Assembly: GCA_003457065.1 (NCBI GenBank) | Contig: DMJQ01000009.1 | Span: 7,023-13,610, forward strand | Source of the DNA: Clostridiales bacterium | GTDB taxonomy: Bacteria; Bacillota; Clostridia; Tissierellales; Sedimentibacteraceae | Direction: 5' to 3' | DNA length: 6,588 nucleotides | Part shown: piece after piece, positions 1-4,989 of the stretch | Numbering within the stretch: the stretch's first letter is position 1 | How the letters are laid out: each line of letters starts with the position of its first letter | The notes under the pieces: model-generated | What the model saw: only the letters and a program-made list of their open reading frames with translations | Database searches by the model: none | Told to the model about the DNA's origin: nothing | Made by a program: the position numbers and the translations under genes

Positions 1-121
1 CCTGAGTCTCCTGAGGTTCCTGAGCTGCATTTCCCTGATTTCCGTTTCCGGCTCCGTTGCTGCATCCGGCCACTGTGGCAACAATTAAAATTACTGCCAT
101 AAGTAAACTAATTTTTTTCAT
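1..121 (-). CDS. Lipoprotein, N-terminal part only (possible ABC transporter substrate-binding protein)
   Basis: The first 40 codons of a secreted lipoprotein, running off the left edge. The ATG at 121 follows a strong AGGAGG site. The N-terminus has two lysines, a hydrophobic stretch (residues 4-18) and a lipobox V17-A18-G19-C20, so it should be cleaved before Cys20, lipidated and anchored on the outer face of the membrane. A low-complexity Gly/Asn/Gln/Glu linker follows, typical of lipoproteins just before a folded domain. It lies 17 bp downstream of the TM1266-type regulator on the same strand, so the two are probably co-transcribed. From memory of clostridial neighbourhoods, the gene after such regulators is often an NMT1-like ABC transporter substrate-binding protein. 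That is inference: none of the mature domain is in the window. Confidence 0.8.
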   Translation of the reverse strand, partial: MKKISLLMAVILIVATVAGCSNGAGNGNQGNAAQEPQETQ

Positions 122-138
122 AACTTCCTCCTAAATAT

Positions 139-384
139 TTATTTTTTTGATAATGCACTTTTAACACTGAGACCGTTCATTTTACCCAGCTTTCCCGTAA
201 GTGCTCCGATTTCGTCTGTCGTGCCGTCAACGATGATTGAAATAACGTTGACGCCGCGTTCCTTGTATGGAACTCCCATTCTTCCCACAATGATGCTGCC
301 GTATTGATGCAGTATGTCGTTTACTACCGAGATGTGAGACAAATCTTCAATTACAATTCCGACTACGCCTATTCTTTTACCCAT
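139..384 (-). CDS. TM1266-family iron-only hydrogenase system putative regulator
   Basis: An 81-residue protein of the TM1266 family, small ferredoxin-fold (ACT-like) proteins found with the [FeFe]-hydrogenase maturation genes hydE, hydF and hydG and presumed to be regulators. The sequence opens GKRIGVVGIVIED (residues 2-14) and has the signature RMGVPYKERGVNVISIIVDG at 35-54, followed by a TDEIGALTGKLGKMNGLSVKSA segment, all typical of the family. I place the start at the ATG at 384, which has AAAGGAG at good spacing. An in-frame start at 420 lacks such a site and would lie inside the leader hairpin. The length matches the family (about 80 residues). The ligand and target are unknown for the family. 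It is the first gene of a minus-strand operon with the downstream lipoprotein, behind an attenuator-like leader. Confidence 0.88.
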   Translation of the reverse strand: MGKRIGVVGIVIEDLSHISVVNDILHQYGSIIVGRMGVPYKERGVNVISIIVDGTTDEIGALTGKLGKMNGLSVKSALSKK

Positions 385-405
385 AACATCTCCTTTAAAA
401 CAAAA

Positions 406-473
406 ATTCCTTGCACGCAAGGAATAATAATATAGTTATACTATGCTATAATAATTACGGTATTATTCCTTGC
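406..473 (-). promoter_or_regulatory. Three-arm attenuator-like leader of the regulator/lipoprotein operon
   Basis: In transcript order the minus-strand leader holds arm 1 (473-461, GCAAGGAATAATA), arm 2 (429-417, its exact 13-base complement) and arm 3 (414-406, GCAAGGAAT). Arm 2 can pair with arm 1 over 13 bp, or with arm 3 over 8-9 bp. The arm 2:3 hairpin is followed at once by UUUUUGUUUU, as in an intrinsic terminator, and then by the ribosome binding site. This is the layout of a transcription attenuator: arm 1:2 acting as antiterminator, arm 2:3 as terminator. The trigger is unknown. I do not recognise a known riboswitch class in the roughly 114-nt leader. Confidence 0.55.
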
Positions 474-504
474 TCTCAGATAACCTTAAGCTCAGAGTGA
501 TTAT

Positions 505-532
505 ATTATATCATACCGTATAAAAATATCAA
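505..532 (-). promoter_or_regulatory. Sigma-A promoter with extended -10, regulator/lipoprotein operon
   Basis: Read on the minus strand: -35 TTGATA (532-527), a 16-bp spacer, and -10 TATAAT (510-505) preceded by TG for an extended -10. Transcription would start near the A at 498, giving a leader of about 114 nt before the ATG at 384. Confidence 0.75.
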
Positions 533-580
533 TTTAAATGTTTAAGAAACGGGGATTTTGTATGTGTCCTCAATAGACAC

Positions 581-1027
581 ATTAAATGCAACCGAATCAA
601 ATAGACAAGTATGCAATAAGTCATGCAAAGTAGTAAGATGCATTTAGTTATACAAAAAAATGAACATCAATTAAATAGTTATTCCCCCAAGGGGGAATAG
701 TTGCATTTAGTCTGGCAATAATTTCTGTTTTTTTGTACATAATATATATATTAAACATTAACATCTGTGTCTTGCACAAGATTTTAGCCAATCAGATACT
801 TTTAAAAATGTCATTACTTAAAAATAATTTCTGTGAAATTTTGCACAAGACACATCTAATTAAATACCTTCTTAGAGGACGCATTTACTCTGACCGAAAA
901 GTATATCTTTTTTCACTTTATTATTATTTTAAATTACACTTTTTATATGGATTTCCTTTTATTGTGTTGTACTTTGTATAATTAAATGCAACTCATAGTC
1001 TTTTACTCTGACAAAGTTGCATTTACT
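581..1027. repeat. Dispersed repeat family around TTGCATTTA, six copies in both orientations
   Basis: Copies lie at 583-592 (inverted), 637-647, 700-710, 878-888, 983-992 (inverted) and 1017-1027. The copies at 583-592, 700-709, 983-992 and 1017-1026 share the same 10 bases, TAAATGCAAC or its complement. Two copies extend to a 17-bp form: GTTGCATTTAGTCTGGC (700-716) and GACGCATTTACTCTGAC (878-894). A related half, TTTTACTCTGAC, is at 1001-1012. The 983-992 and 1017-1026 copies form a 10-bp inverted repeat around a 24-nt loop. The outermost copies also face each other, so the whole block is bounded by an inverted repeat. Confidence 0.6.
680..699. repeat. GC-rich palindrome, 9-bp arms with a 2-base centre
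   Basis: TATTCCCCC, then AA, then GGGGGAATA. It stands out in very AT-rich DNA and is flanked by a direct repeat AATAGTT (674-680 and 696-702). No U-tract follows on either strand, so it is not an obvious terminator. An operator or a structured RNA element are possibilities. Confidence 0.6.
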
Positions 1028-1059
1028 TTTTCAACTCACCATTTTGTATGTATTCTTTG

Positions 1060-1088
1060 TTGAAAACATGCGAAGGCTGCCGTATAAT
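1060..1088 (+). promoter_or_regulatory. Sigma-A promoter for the sugar isomerase/GNAT genes
   Basis: -35 TTGAAA (1060-1065), an exact 17-bp spacer, -10 TATAAT (1083-1088). The start near 1095 leaves a leader of about 23 nt to the ATG at 1118. Confidence 0.82.
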
Positions 1089-1117
1089 ATGATTAAATAA
1101 ATTTCATGAGGTTGAAA

Positions 1118-1903
1118 ATGCGTGATTTAAAAAATTGCACAAGTGTGCAGGACAGCACAGAGAGCGTGCAGACGGGAATTTTTGCATGGTACGGTTTTAC
1201 ACAGCCTTTTGAGGAACGGATCGAATTAATTAAAAAGGCAGGATTTGATTATGCAATGCTCTGGTGGGAAGATGAAACATACTTCGAGTTTACGGACAGG
1301 AGAAAGATGCCTGAAATCGTAAATTCTTACGGACTTAAACTGGATAACATACATTTACCATCGGATGATACAAACCTGCTGTGGAGCTGCGATAAAAATA
1401 TGAGGGAAAAACAGACGGCAAAAATAATCAACTGGCTTCATGAATGCAGTGATGCAGGCGCATGTGCGGCAGTTATGCACACATCTGACGGAAGCGGGAT
1501 TGAACTTGATTTAAAACATGGATTTGAATCGTTCAGTGAAATAGTGAAAGCGTCAGAAGATATAAAGATTCGTGTTTCTCTTGAAAATACAAGTATGGCT
1601 AAATATACGGAATTTGTATTAAAAGAATTTGAGTCGGACTATGTGGGCTTTTGCTATGACTCATCTCATGACTTCATAAACGGTCAAAGCTGCGGGAAAA
1701 TTCTGAACAAGTGGAAGCATCGTTTGTTCAATGTGCATTTGTCAGACAACGACGGTTTGTGTGACAGGCACTGGATTCCGGGCAACGGGATTGTGAACTG
1801 GAATGAGATTATCCGGACAATAAGAGAAACCGAATGCAGTACTTATTCCATGGAGGTATTTACCCGAGAAGATGAAAAGGATATGGCTCCGCTTGTTTTT
1901 TAA
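1118..1903 (+). CDS. Sugar phosphate isomerase/epimerase-like TIM-barrel protein (C-terminus probably shifted)
   Basis: A 261-residue protein of the xylose isomerase-like TIM-barrel / AP endonuclease 2 superfamily, whose members isomerise or epimerise sugars using a bound divalent metal. Residues fitting the metal and active site are IHLP (H79), VMH (H121), LENT (E156), YDSSHD (D181, H184), NVHLSD (H207), DRH (D216, H218) and MEVF (E246). The ATG at 1118 is preferred because TGAGG lies six bases upstream; the in-frame ATG at 1106 overlaps that site. There is no signal peptide, so it is cytoplasmic. The frame ends in a T6 run at 1896-1901. One extra T would add LIKARESLLAKLK, ending at 1941, which looks like the family's usual C-terminal helix, so the gene is probably frameshifted at its end. 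The substrate cannot be told. A GNAT gene follows 62 bp on. Confidence 0.82.
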   Translation: MRDLKNCTSVQDSTESVQTGIFAWYGFTQPFEERIELIKKAGFDYAMLWWEDETYFEFTDRRKMPEIVNSYGLKLDNIHLPSDDTNLLWSCDKNMREKQTAKIINWLHECSDAGACAAVMHTSDGSGIELDLKHGFESFSEIVKASEDIKIRVSLENTSMAKYTEFVLKEFESDYVGFCYDSSHDFINGQSCGKILNKWKHRLFNVHLSDNDGLCDRHWIPGNGIVNWNEIIRTIRETECSTYSMEVFTREDEKDMAPLVF

Positions 1904-1965
1904 TAAAAGCAAGAGAAAGTTTGCTGGCTAAGCTTAAATAACAAAAAAATAAATGGGGTGAGACT

Positions 1966-2400
1966 ATGGTATCAACAAAATGGATGCAGGGCATAGACAA
2001 TATAAGTGCCGCACTGGAAATAAGAAAAAAAGTTTTTTATAATGAACTGCAGGTTGCAGACAGCTGCATGCCTGATATTTATGATGAGTTTGCTTTTAGT
2101 GTGGTTGTGTATGAGGATGATATTCCTGCAGGTACGGGAAGGCTGCTGTTTAAGGACGGCAAGTATATAATAGACAATCTTTGTGTTCTCAGGCAGTTCA
2201 GAGGGAAAAATTACGGAGATCTGATCATAAGAATGCTGGTCAGAAAAGGCGTGAACATGGGTTCCAAAAAAACTTATGCCGAGGTTGATGAAAGCTGTGC
2301 CGCAATATTTAAAAATATCGGTTTTGAGAAAATAAAATCACTTGAAAACGGCAGGCAGCTTATGATGAAAGAAGGGGATGTGGGAGGACACTGCAGTTAA
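1966..2400 (+). CDS. GNAT family N-acetyltransferase
   Basis: A 144-residue cytoplasmic acetyltransferase that would transfer acetyl from acetyl-CoA to an unidentified amine. The start has GGGGTGAG just upstream. Family features in order: an N-terminal IRKKVF.NE segment (19-27), beta strands SVVVYEDDIPAGTGRL (45-60), motif A around L72-V92 with the pyrophosphate-binding loop R79-G80-K81-N82-Y83-G84, and the C-terminal IFKNIGFEKI (114-123). The IRKKVF.NE opening resembles the ElaA/YjcF-like subgroup, which is no guide to substrate. It follows the isomerase gene by 62 bp (25 bp if that gene is read through its frameshift) with no terminator between, so co-transcription from 1060-1088 is likely. 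It appears complete, with an unusual Gly/His/Cys tail (GDVGGHCS). Confidence 0.87.
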   Translation: MVSTKWMQGIDNISAALEIRKKVFYNELQVADSCMPDIYDEFAFSVVVYEDDIPAGTGRLLFKDGKYIIDNLCVLRQFRGKNYGDLIIRMLVRKGVNMGSKKTYAEVDESCAAIFKNIGFEKIKSLENGRQLMMKEGDVGGHCS

Positions 2401-2659
2401 TACAAGCTGCCGCTGTACTTGAACATTGCCATTAAATTAAATATTTAATCTTCAATATTAGTATATAAATTTAGGTTGATAAAGATAAAATATGACCTAT
2501 TATTAGATTATCGTTAAACAGAAATATTTCTATATAATGGTCACTTCCTTGAGGCATATATTTTATGACCTTGCAATTGAAAGATTTATGCCTTTATCTT
2601 TCTTAAATAATTTGGCTGACCTGAACACTGCTGCAAAACAAAGCAAATTTAAGTATCAG
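2401..2659. other. Intergenic region between convergent GNAT and dpaB genes
   Basis: No gene is visible. On the plus strand there is a promoter-like pair, TTGATA (2476-2481), 16 bp, TATTAT (2498-2503), with no reading frame behind it. Other marks are a perfect palindrome GAAATATTTC (2521-2530), GGTCA/TGACC inverted arms (2539-2543 and 2566-2570) and a weak 7-bp AT-rich hairpin (2579-2602). I see no convincing plus-strand terminator after the GNAT gene. Confidence 0.4.
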
Positions 2660-2692
2660 AATAAAATAATGCTGCCGACTGACCGGCAGCAT
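2660..2692 (-). terminator. Rho-independent terminator of the dpaA-dpaB operon
   Basis: A 9-bp stem ATGCTGCCG / CGGCAGCAT (2692-2684 and 2677-2669) with a 6-base loop, followed on the minus strand by the U-rich tail TATTTTATT. It lies 32 bp after the dpaB stop codon. The plus side has no T-run, so it acts on the minus strand. Confidence 0.85.
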
Positions 2693-2724
2693 TGACATTA
2701 AAAATTCAAGTGTACAATTAGTTT

Positions 2725-3321
2725 TTACATGGGCTCGCAAATGACGGGTTGAATCTGTTTTCCTTCCAAAGCCATTTCCATTGCCGGAATTATGTTGTCA
2801 ATGCGGGCTGTCATGGAATTAGGCTTTTCTTTATAATTATCCTGACCAAAAGGCACGAAAAAAATATTTTTTGTATTATATAGTTTTGCTATGTTTTCAA
2901 AGTTCATTCCTAATGCATCATTTGTGGAAATAGAGATTACTACAGGTTTATTTCCTCTCAGGTGCGCTTTTGCCGCCATGAGGACAGGTGTATCTGTGAC
3001 TGCGTTGGCAAGCTTTGCCGCTGTATTGCCGGTGCAGGGGGCGATTAAGAATATGTCAAACATATTTTTTGGACCTACGGGTTCTGCATCCTCAATTGTG
3101 GTGATAGGTTTTTTTCCGGTTATTTCAGATAATATCTGAATATAATCTTCAGCATTTCCGAAACGGCTGTCTATTGATTGTGCGTTGTTTGAAAAAACAG
3201 AATATAAATTGTCACACTGTTCAGCTATTTTTACTATTTGAGGTATTATTTTTTCAAAAGTGCAAAAGGAACCGGTTATGCCAATTCCAACGTTTTTTCC
3301 TGACAAGGTCAATTTAATCAC
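2725..3321 (-). CDS. dpaB: Dipicolinate synthase subunit B
   Basis: A 198-residue flavoprotein-fold subunit of dipicolinate synthase (spoVFB), which with DpaA makes dipicolinic acid from a lysine-pathway intermediate in the mother cell during sporulation. Recognised by GKNVGIGITGSFCTFEK (8-24), the nucleotide-binding core IAPCTGNTAAKLANAVTD (93-110), TPVLMAAKAHLR (111-122), SISTNDALGMN (130-140) and NIFFVPFGQDNYKEKPNSM (152-170). These closely resemble Bacillus subtilis SpoVFB as I remember it, and the length (about 200) matches. It starts with GTG at 3321, overlapping the end of dpaA by 8 bp, which suggests translational coupling. Only a weak purine-rich AAAGAAAG precedes it. It is complete and ends shortly before a strong terminator. 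Confidence 0.95.
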   Translation of the reverse strand: MIKLTLSGKNVGIGITGSFCTFEKIIPQIVKIAEQCDNLYSVFSNNAQSIDSRFGNAEDYIQILSEITGKKPITTIEDAEPVGPKNMFDIFLIAPCTGNTAAKLANAVTDTPVLMAAKAHLRGNKPVVISISTNDALGMNFENIAKLYNTKNIFFVPFGQDNYKEKPNSMTARIDNIIPAMEMALEGKQIQPVICEPM

Positions 3322-4195
3322 TTCTTTCTTTCAAAATAGGAATAATTGCTTTTGCAATAAATTCAGCGGATGACTTGGGCGCAGTCTTGCCGGGGATACC
3401 CAGACACAAATGCGCATTCAAATTAAGTTTTTTTGCACATTCATAATCAATCCCTCCAGGTGCAGATGCAATGTCTATAATAGTCGCATCGGGAGAAACG
3501 GACAGCAATATTTTTTCATCGAGTATCAGTGCAGGAATCGTATTGAAAATGAAATTAAAATTACTGATATCAAGCTCAGTTCCAAGCTTTACATAATCAA
3601 GGCCGTTCGTGTACGCTTCTGTCAGTGCACTCTCTTTTCTTGCGGCAACCGTAACTCTTGCACCAAGAGCTTTTAGTTTTGATGATAGCACACTTCCGCA
3701 TTTTCCGTATCCCAACACCAGTACATTGCTATAGTGCAGGTTAATATTGCTTTTGAATATTGCTTCCGCTATTGCGCCCTCGGCTGTTGAAATTGCATTA
3801 AGAAGTGCGATATTTTCATCTTTCATCAGATCATAATATGAAATATTTTTTGCTTTACACATTTCCGTTATTTCAATCGGAAGATTTCCTCCGATTAAAT
3901 AATGCTGACGTCTTAAATCAGCCGTAAATGTTTTGATTGAAAGGTCATAATCATTGCCATTACTGCCGCACATGCTATTTATATTCATTTTATCTTTTGA
4001 AAAAGGTATTGGAGTAATCAGGGTTCTGCTTGATTCCATAGCCTGACGCAGCGAATCCGCAGTGTCTGATATTTCCGGAGTATTTTTGACTAATCCGAAT
4101 GCAATTATTTTAAAACCTGATTTTTTCAGAACAGAAGCAAGGTATGTCTGGCGTGAATCGCCGCCGATTATAGAAGCATCATATTTATAATCCAT
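3314..4195 (-). CDS. dpaA: Dipicolinate synthase subunit A
   Basis: A 293-residue Rossmann-fold subunit of dipicolinate synthase (spoVFA), catalysing the NAD(P)-linked oxidation to dipicolinate, the spore-core chelator of calcium that supports heat resistance. The N-terminal domain begins with IIGGDSRQ (9-16). The dinucleotide-binding loop is VLVLGYGKCG (158-167) followed by LGARVTVAAR. The conserved DIASAPGGID is at 241-250 and LGIPGKTAPKSSAEFI at 265-280. The start at 4195 is chosen because GGGGAG precedes it at 6 bp spacing and the length then matches the family (about 297 in B. subtilis). The longer frame from 4249 has no such site and would begin upstream of the candidate promoter start. 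It is the first gene of a two-gene operon with dpaB. Confidence 0.95.
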   Translation of the reverse strand: MDYKYDASIIGGDSRQTYLASVLKKSGFKIIAFGLVKNTPEISDTADSLRQAMESSRTLITPIPFSKDKMNINSMCGSNGNDYDLSIKTFTADLRRQHYLIGGNLPIEITEMCKAKNISYYDLMKDENIALLNAISTAEGAIAEAIFKSNINLHYSNVLVLGYGKCGSVLSSKLKALGARVTVAARKESALTEAYTNGLDYVKLGTELDISNFNFIFNTIPALILDEKILLSVSPDATIIDIASAPGGIDYECAKKLNLNAHLCLGIPGKTAPKSSAEFIAKAIIPILKERSD

Positions 4196-4226
4196 GAAGT
4201 TCTCCCCGAATTTTACAAGATGCTTA

Positions 4227-4254
4227 CATTTTATGCGATGATTGTTCAAAGGTT
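4227..4254 (-). promoter_or_regulatory. Candidate mother-cell (sigma-K-like) promoter for dpaA-dpaB
   Basis: Minus strand: AACC at 4254-4251, 15 bp, then CATAAAATG at 4235-4227. This partly fits the sigma-K pattern (an AC element, then CATA with TA three bases on), though the last A is replaced by G and the spacer is a little short. Known sigma-K control of spoVF in Bacillus makes it plausible. No good sigma-A promoter is seen here. Confidence 0.35.
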
Positions 4255-4388
4255 ACATAAGGCATAAAGGTCTTAAATTAAAAAGTAAAATCTTTTTTAA
4301 AAAGCAGCTCCACTTCAGTATTTTGCAGGAGTGTAAGTTACCTTTTAAGTGTGCGCTGATAAGTATTTTAAAATTTATAAAATAAGTA

Positions 4389-4417
4389 TGGACAAAACGA
4401 ATAAAAAGGTATATAAT
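4389..4417 (+). promoter_or_regulatory. Sigma-A promoter of the tRNA-Glu gene
   Basis: -35 TGGACA (4389-4394), a 17-bp spacer, -10 TATAAT (4412-4417). Transcription would begin near 4424, 13 nt before the mature tRNA. Confidence 0.8.
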
Positions 4418-4436
4418 TACTAAGGTCAATTGTTAT

Positions 4437-4508
4437 GACTCATTGGTCAAGTGGTTAAGACGCCACCCTCTCACGGTGGAATCAGGGGTTCGACTCCCCT
4501 ATGGGTTA
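4437..4508 (+). tRNA. tRNA-Glu, anticodon CTC
   Basis: A 72-nt cloverleaf. Acceptor stem GACTCAT / ATGGGTT with discriminator A at 4508, D stem GTC/GAC, anticodon stem CCACC/GGTGG with loop CTCTCAC placing CTC at 4470-4472, and T stem AGGGG/CCCCT with loop TTCGACT. The body matches bacterial tRNA-Glu; the CTC anticodon reads GAG. The 3' CCA is not encoded. The first acceptor pair is G1-U72, a wobble where G-C is usual, and U4-G69 is a second wobble. It is a single gene with its own promoter. Confidence 0.93.
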
Positions 4509-4606
4509 TTTTCCAAGGGTTACAGCATTAAGAAGTTGAAAAATACAACATTCGCCAAATATTCGTCAAGCAATCCTTAATTCGTTATATTTAAATAAAT
4601 ATATTT

Positions 4607-4631
4607 AGAACTCCTAAGTGGGTTCTTTTTT
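4607..4631 (+). terminator. Rho-independent terminator downstream of tRNA-Glu
   Basis: Stem AGAACTC / GGGTTCT (7 bp with one G-U pair) around a 6-base loop, followed by TTTTT. It lies about 100 nt after the tRNA. Confidence 0.75.
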
Positions 4632-4672
4632 AATACGGGTAAAGCTACGACCTTTCGGTTCGTGGGTAAGTT

Positions 4673-4702
4673 AAAAGCAGCAGAAATTAATCTGCTGCTT
4701 TT
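4673..4702. terminator. Strong bidirectional-looking terminator
   Basis: A perfect 12-bp stem AAAAGCAGCAGA / TCTGCTGCTTTT with a 6-base AATTAA loop. Because it starts with AAAA and ends with TTTT it can terminate from either side. On the plus strand it isolates the tRNA unit from the toxin locus. On the minus strand it could end any antisense RNA coming from that locus. Confidence 0.75.
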
Positions 4703-4775
4703 ATTTGATGATAATCTGATTGATTAACAGCAAACATAAAAGATTTATGGAAAAAAAACACTTATAAAATGTATG

Positions 4776-4789
4776 TGATTTTAAAATCA
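4776..4789. promoter_or_regulatory. 14-bp perfect palindrome next to the toxin -35
   Basis: TGATTTTAAAATCA lies two bases upstream of the -35 element at 4792. The position fits an operator, but AT-rich palindromes arise easily by chance. Confidence 0.3.
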
Positions 4790-4791
4790 TA

Positions 4792-4821
4792 TTGAAATTT
4801 ATGTAAAATTTTTGTTATAAT
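4792..4821 (+). promoter_or_regulatory. Sigma-A promoter of the small toxin locus
   Basis: -35 TTGAAA (4792-4797), an 18-bp spacer, -10 TATAAT (4816-4821). The predicted start, near 4828, falls right at the base of the leader stem. Confidence 0.78.
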
Positions 4822-4828
4822 TTGCCAA

Positions 4829-4863
4829 AGGGATTGCCTCAACGGATAGGCGGTTAGCTCCCT
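4829..4863 (+). promoter_or_regulatory. Folded 5' leader of the toxin mRNA
   Basis: AGGGA (4829-4833) pairs with TCCCT (4859-4863), enclosing an inner stem TTGCCT/AGGCGG (4834-4839 and 4848-4853, with two G-U pairs). The fold occupies the very 5' end of the transcript and ends 12 nt before the TTG start. Such 5' folds are common on type I toxin mRNAs, where they delay translation; that role here is inference. Confidence 0.5.
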
Positions 4864-4875
4864 GTAAGTGATAAT

Positions 4876-4956
4876 TTGGTTACTTATGGAGATTTATTTA
4901 CATTTGGGTTACTCATAGTAGTGATTATTGCCTTGTTTAACGACAAGCTGAAATAG
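4876..4956 (+). CDS. Small holin-like membrane toxin (putative type I toxin)
   Basis: A 26-residue peptide reading MVTYGDLFTFGLLIVVIIAL followed by FNDKLK, with TTG as the start. It has a short polar head, one hydrophobic segment (residues 7-21) and a charged lysine-containing tail. This is the pattern of the 'putative holin-like toxin' family (Hol_Tox), relatives of TxpA-type type I toxins that damage the membrane from inside. The VTYGDLF opening with a TTG/GTG start and an (A)AGTGATAAT stretch before it is what I remember of clostridial members, where that stretch is normally GGAGGTGAT; here the Shine-Dalgarno is degenerate. It has its own promoter, folded leader and terminators, giving an mRNA of about 250 nt. 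It is too short for ordinary gene callers. A chance ORF is possible but unlikely given the full transcription unit. Confidence 0.7.
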   Translation: MVTYGDLFTFGLLIVVIIALFNDKLK

Positions 4957-4989
4957 ATTTTTATATATAAAGGGGAGACCGGAGTATAA

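Larger units (their letters stand above)
541..1059. other. Noncoding spacer of about 500 bp with scattered repeats
   Basis: A very AT-rich stretch between two divergent promoters, with no convincing gene. The one long open frame (733-981, plus) would start at TTG without a ribosome binding site and encodes a composition-driven string of Ile, Leu, Tyr and Phe. The region holds six copies of a TTGCATTTA-like motif, a GC-rich palindrome at 680-699 and two CTTGCACAAG-like dyads, described separately. It may be a decayed mobile element, a noncoding RNA locus or a regulator-binding region; the sequence does not decide. Confidence 0.5.

Noticed and set aside
385..420. Longer start for the TM1266 regulator at 420
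   Set aside because: The extension overlaps the leader hairpin; AAAGGAG and family length support the ATG at 384.
385..498. TPP riboswitch (CUGAGA and UAAUACC-like strings in the leader)
   Set aside because: The conserved 3' part of the THI box, with its GCGUAGGGA-type segment and CUGAUCUGG core, is absent; the matches are short and wrongly ordered.
733..981. 82-codon plus-strand open frame in the long spacer
   Set aside because: TTG start with no ribosome binding site, a run of T just upstream, and a protein made only of AT-rich-codon residues with no domain; best read as chance.
541..1059. CRISPR array in the repeat-rich spacer
   Set aside because: Repeats are short, occur in both orientations and are unevenly spaced (about 35-120 bp or more), unlike a CRISPR array.
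2891..3139. Plus-strand open frame opposite dpaB
   Set aside because: Lies fully within the confidently identified dpaB on the other strand; a shadow frame.
3410..3676. Plus-strand open frame opposite dpaA
   Set aside because: Shadow of dpaA; no start signals and no recognisable protein.
4196..4249. Longer dpaA start at 4249 (18 extra residues)
   Set aside because: No ribosome binding site at 4249, strong GGGGAG before 4195, and family length fits the shorter form.
4632..4672. Possible tRNA fragment or small structured RNA between the two terminators
   Set aside because: Only a short bulged hairpin (ACGACC/GGTTCGT) is visible; no cloverleaf or promoter supports an RNA gene.
4886..4918. ATG-initiated 10-codon frame inside the toxin locus
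   Set aside because: Out of frame with the hydrophobic peptide, stops after ten codons and has no family resemblance; the TTG frame fits the toxin family.
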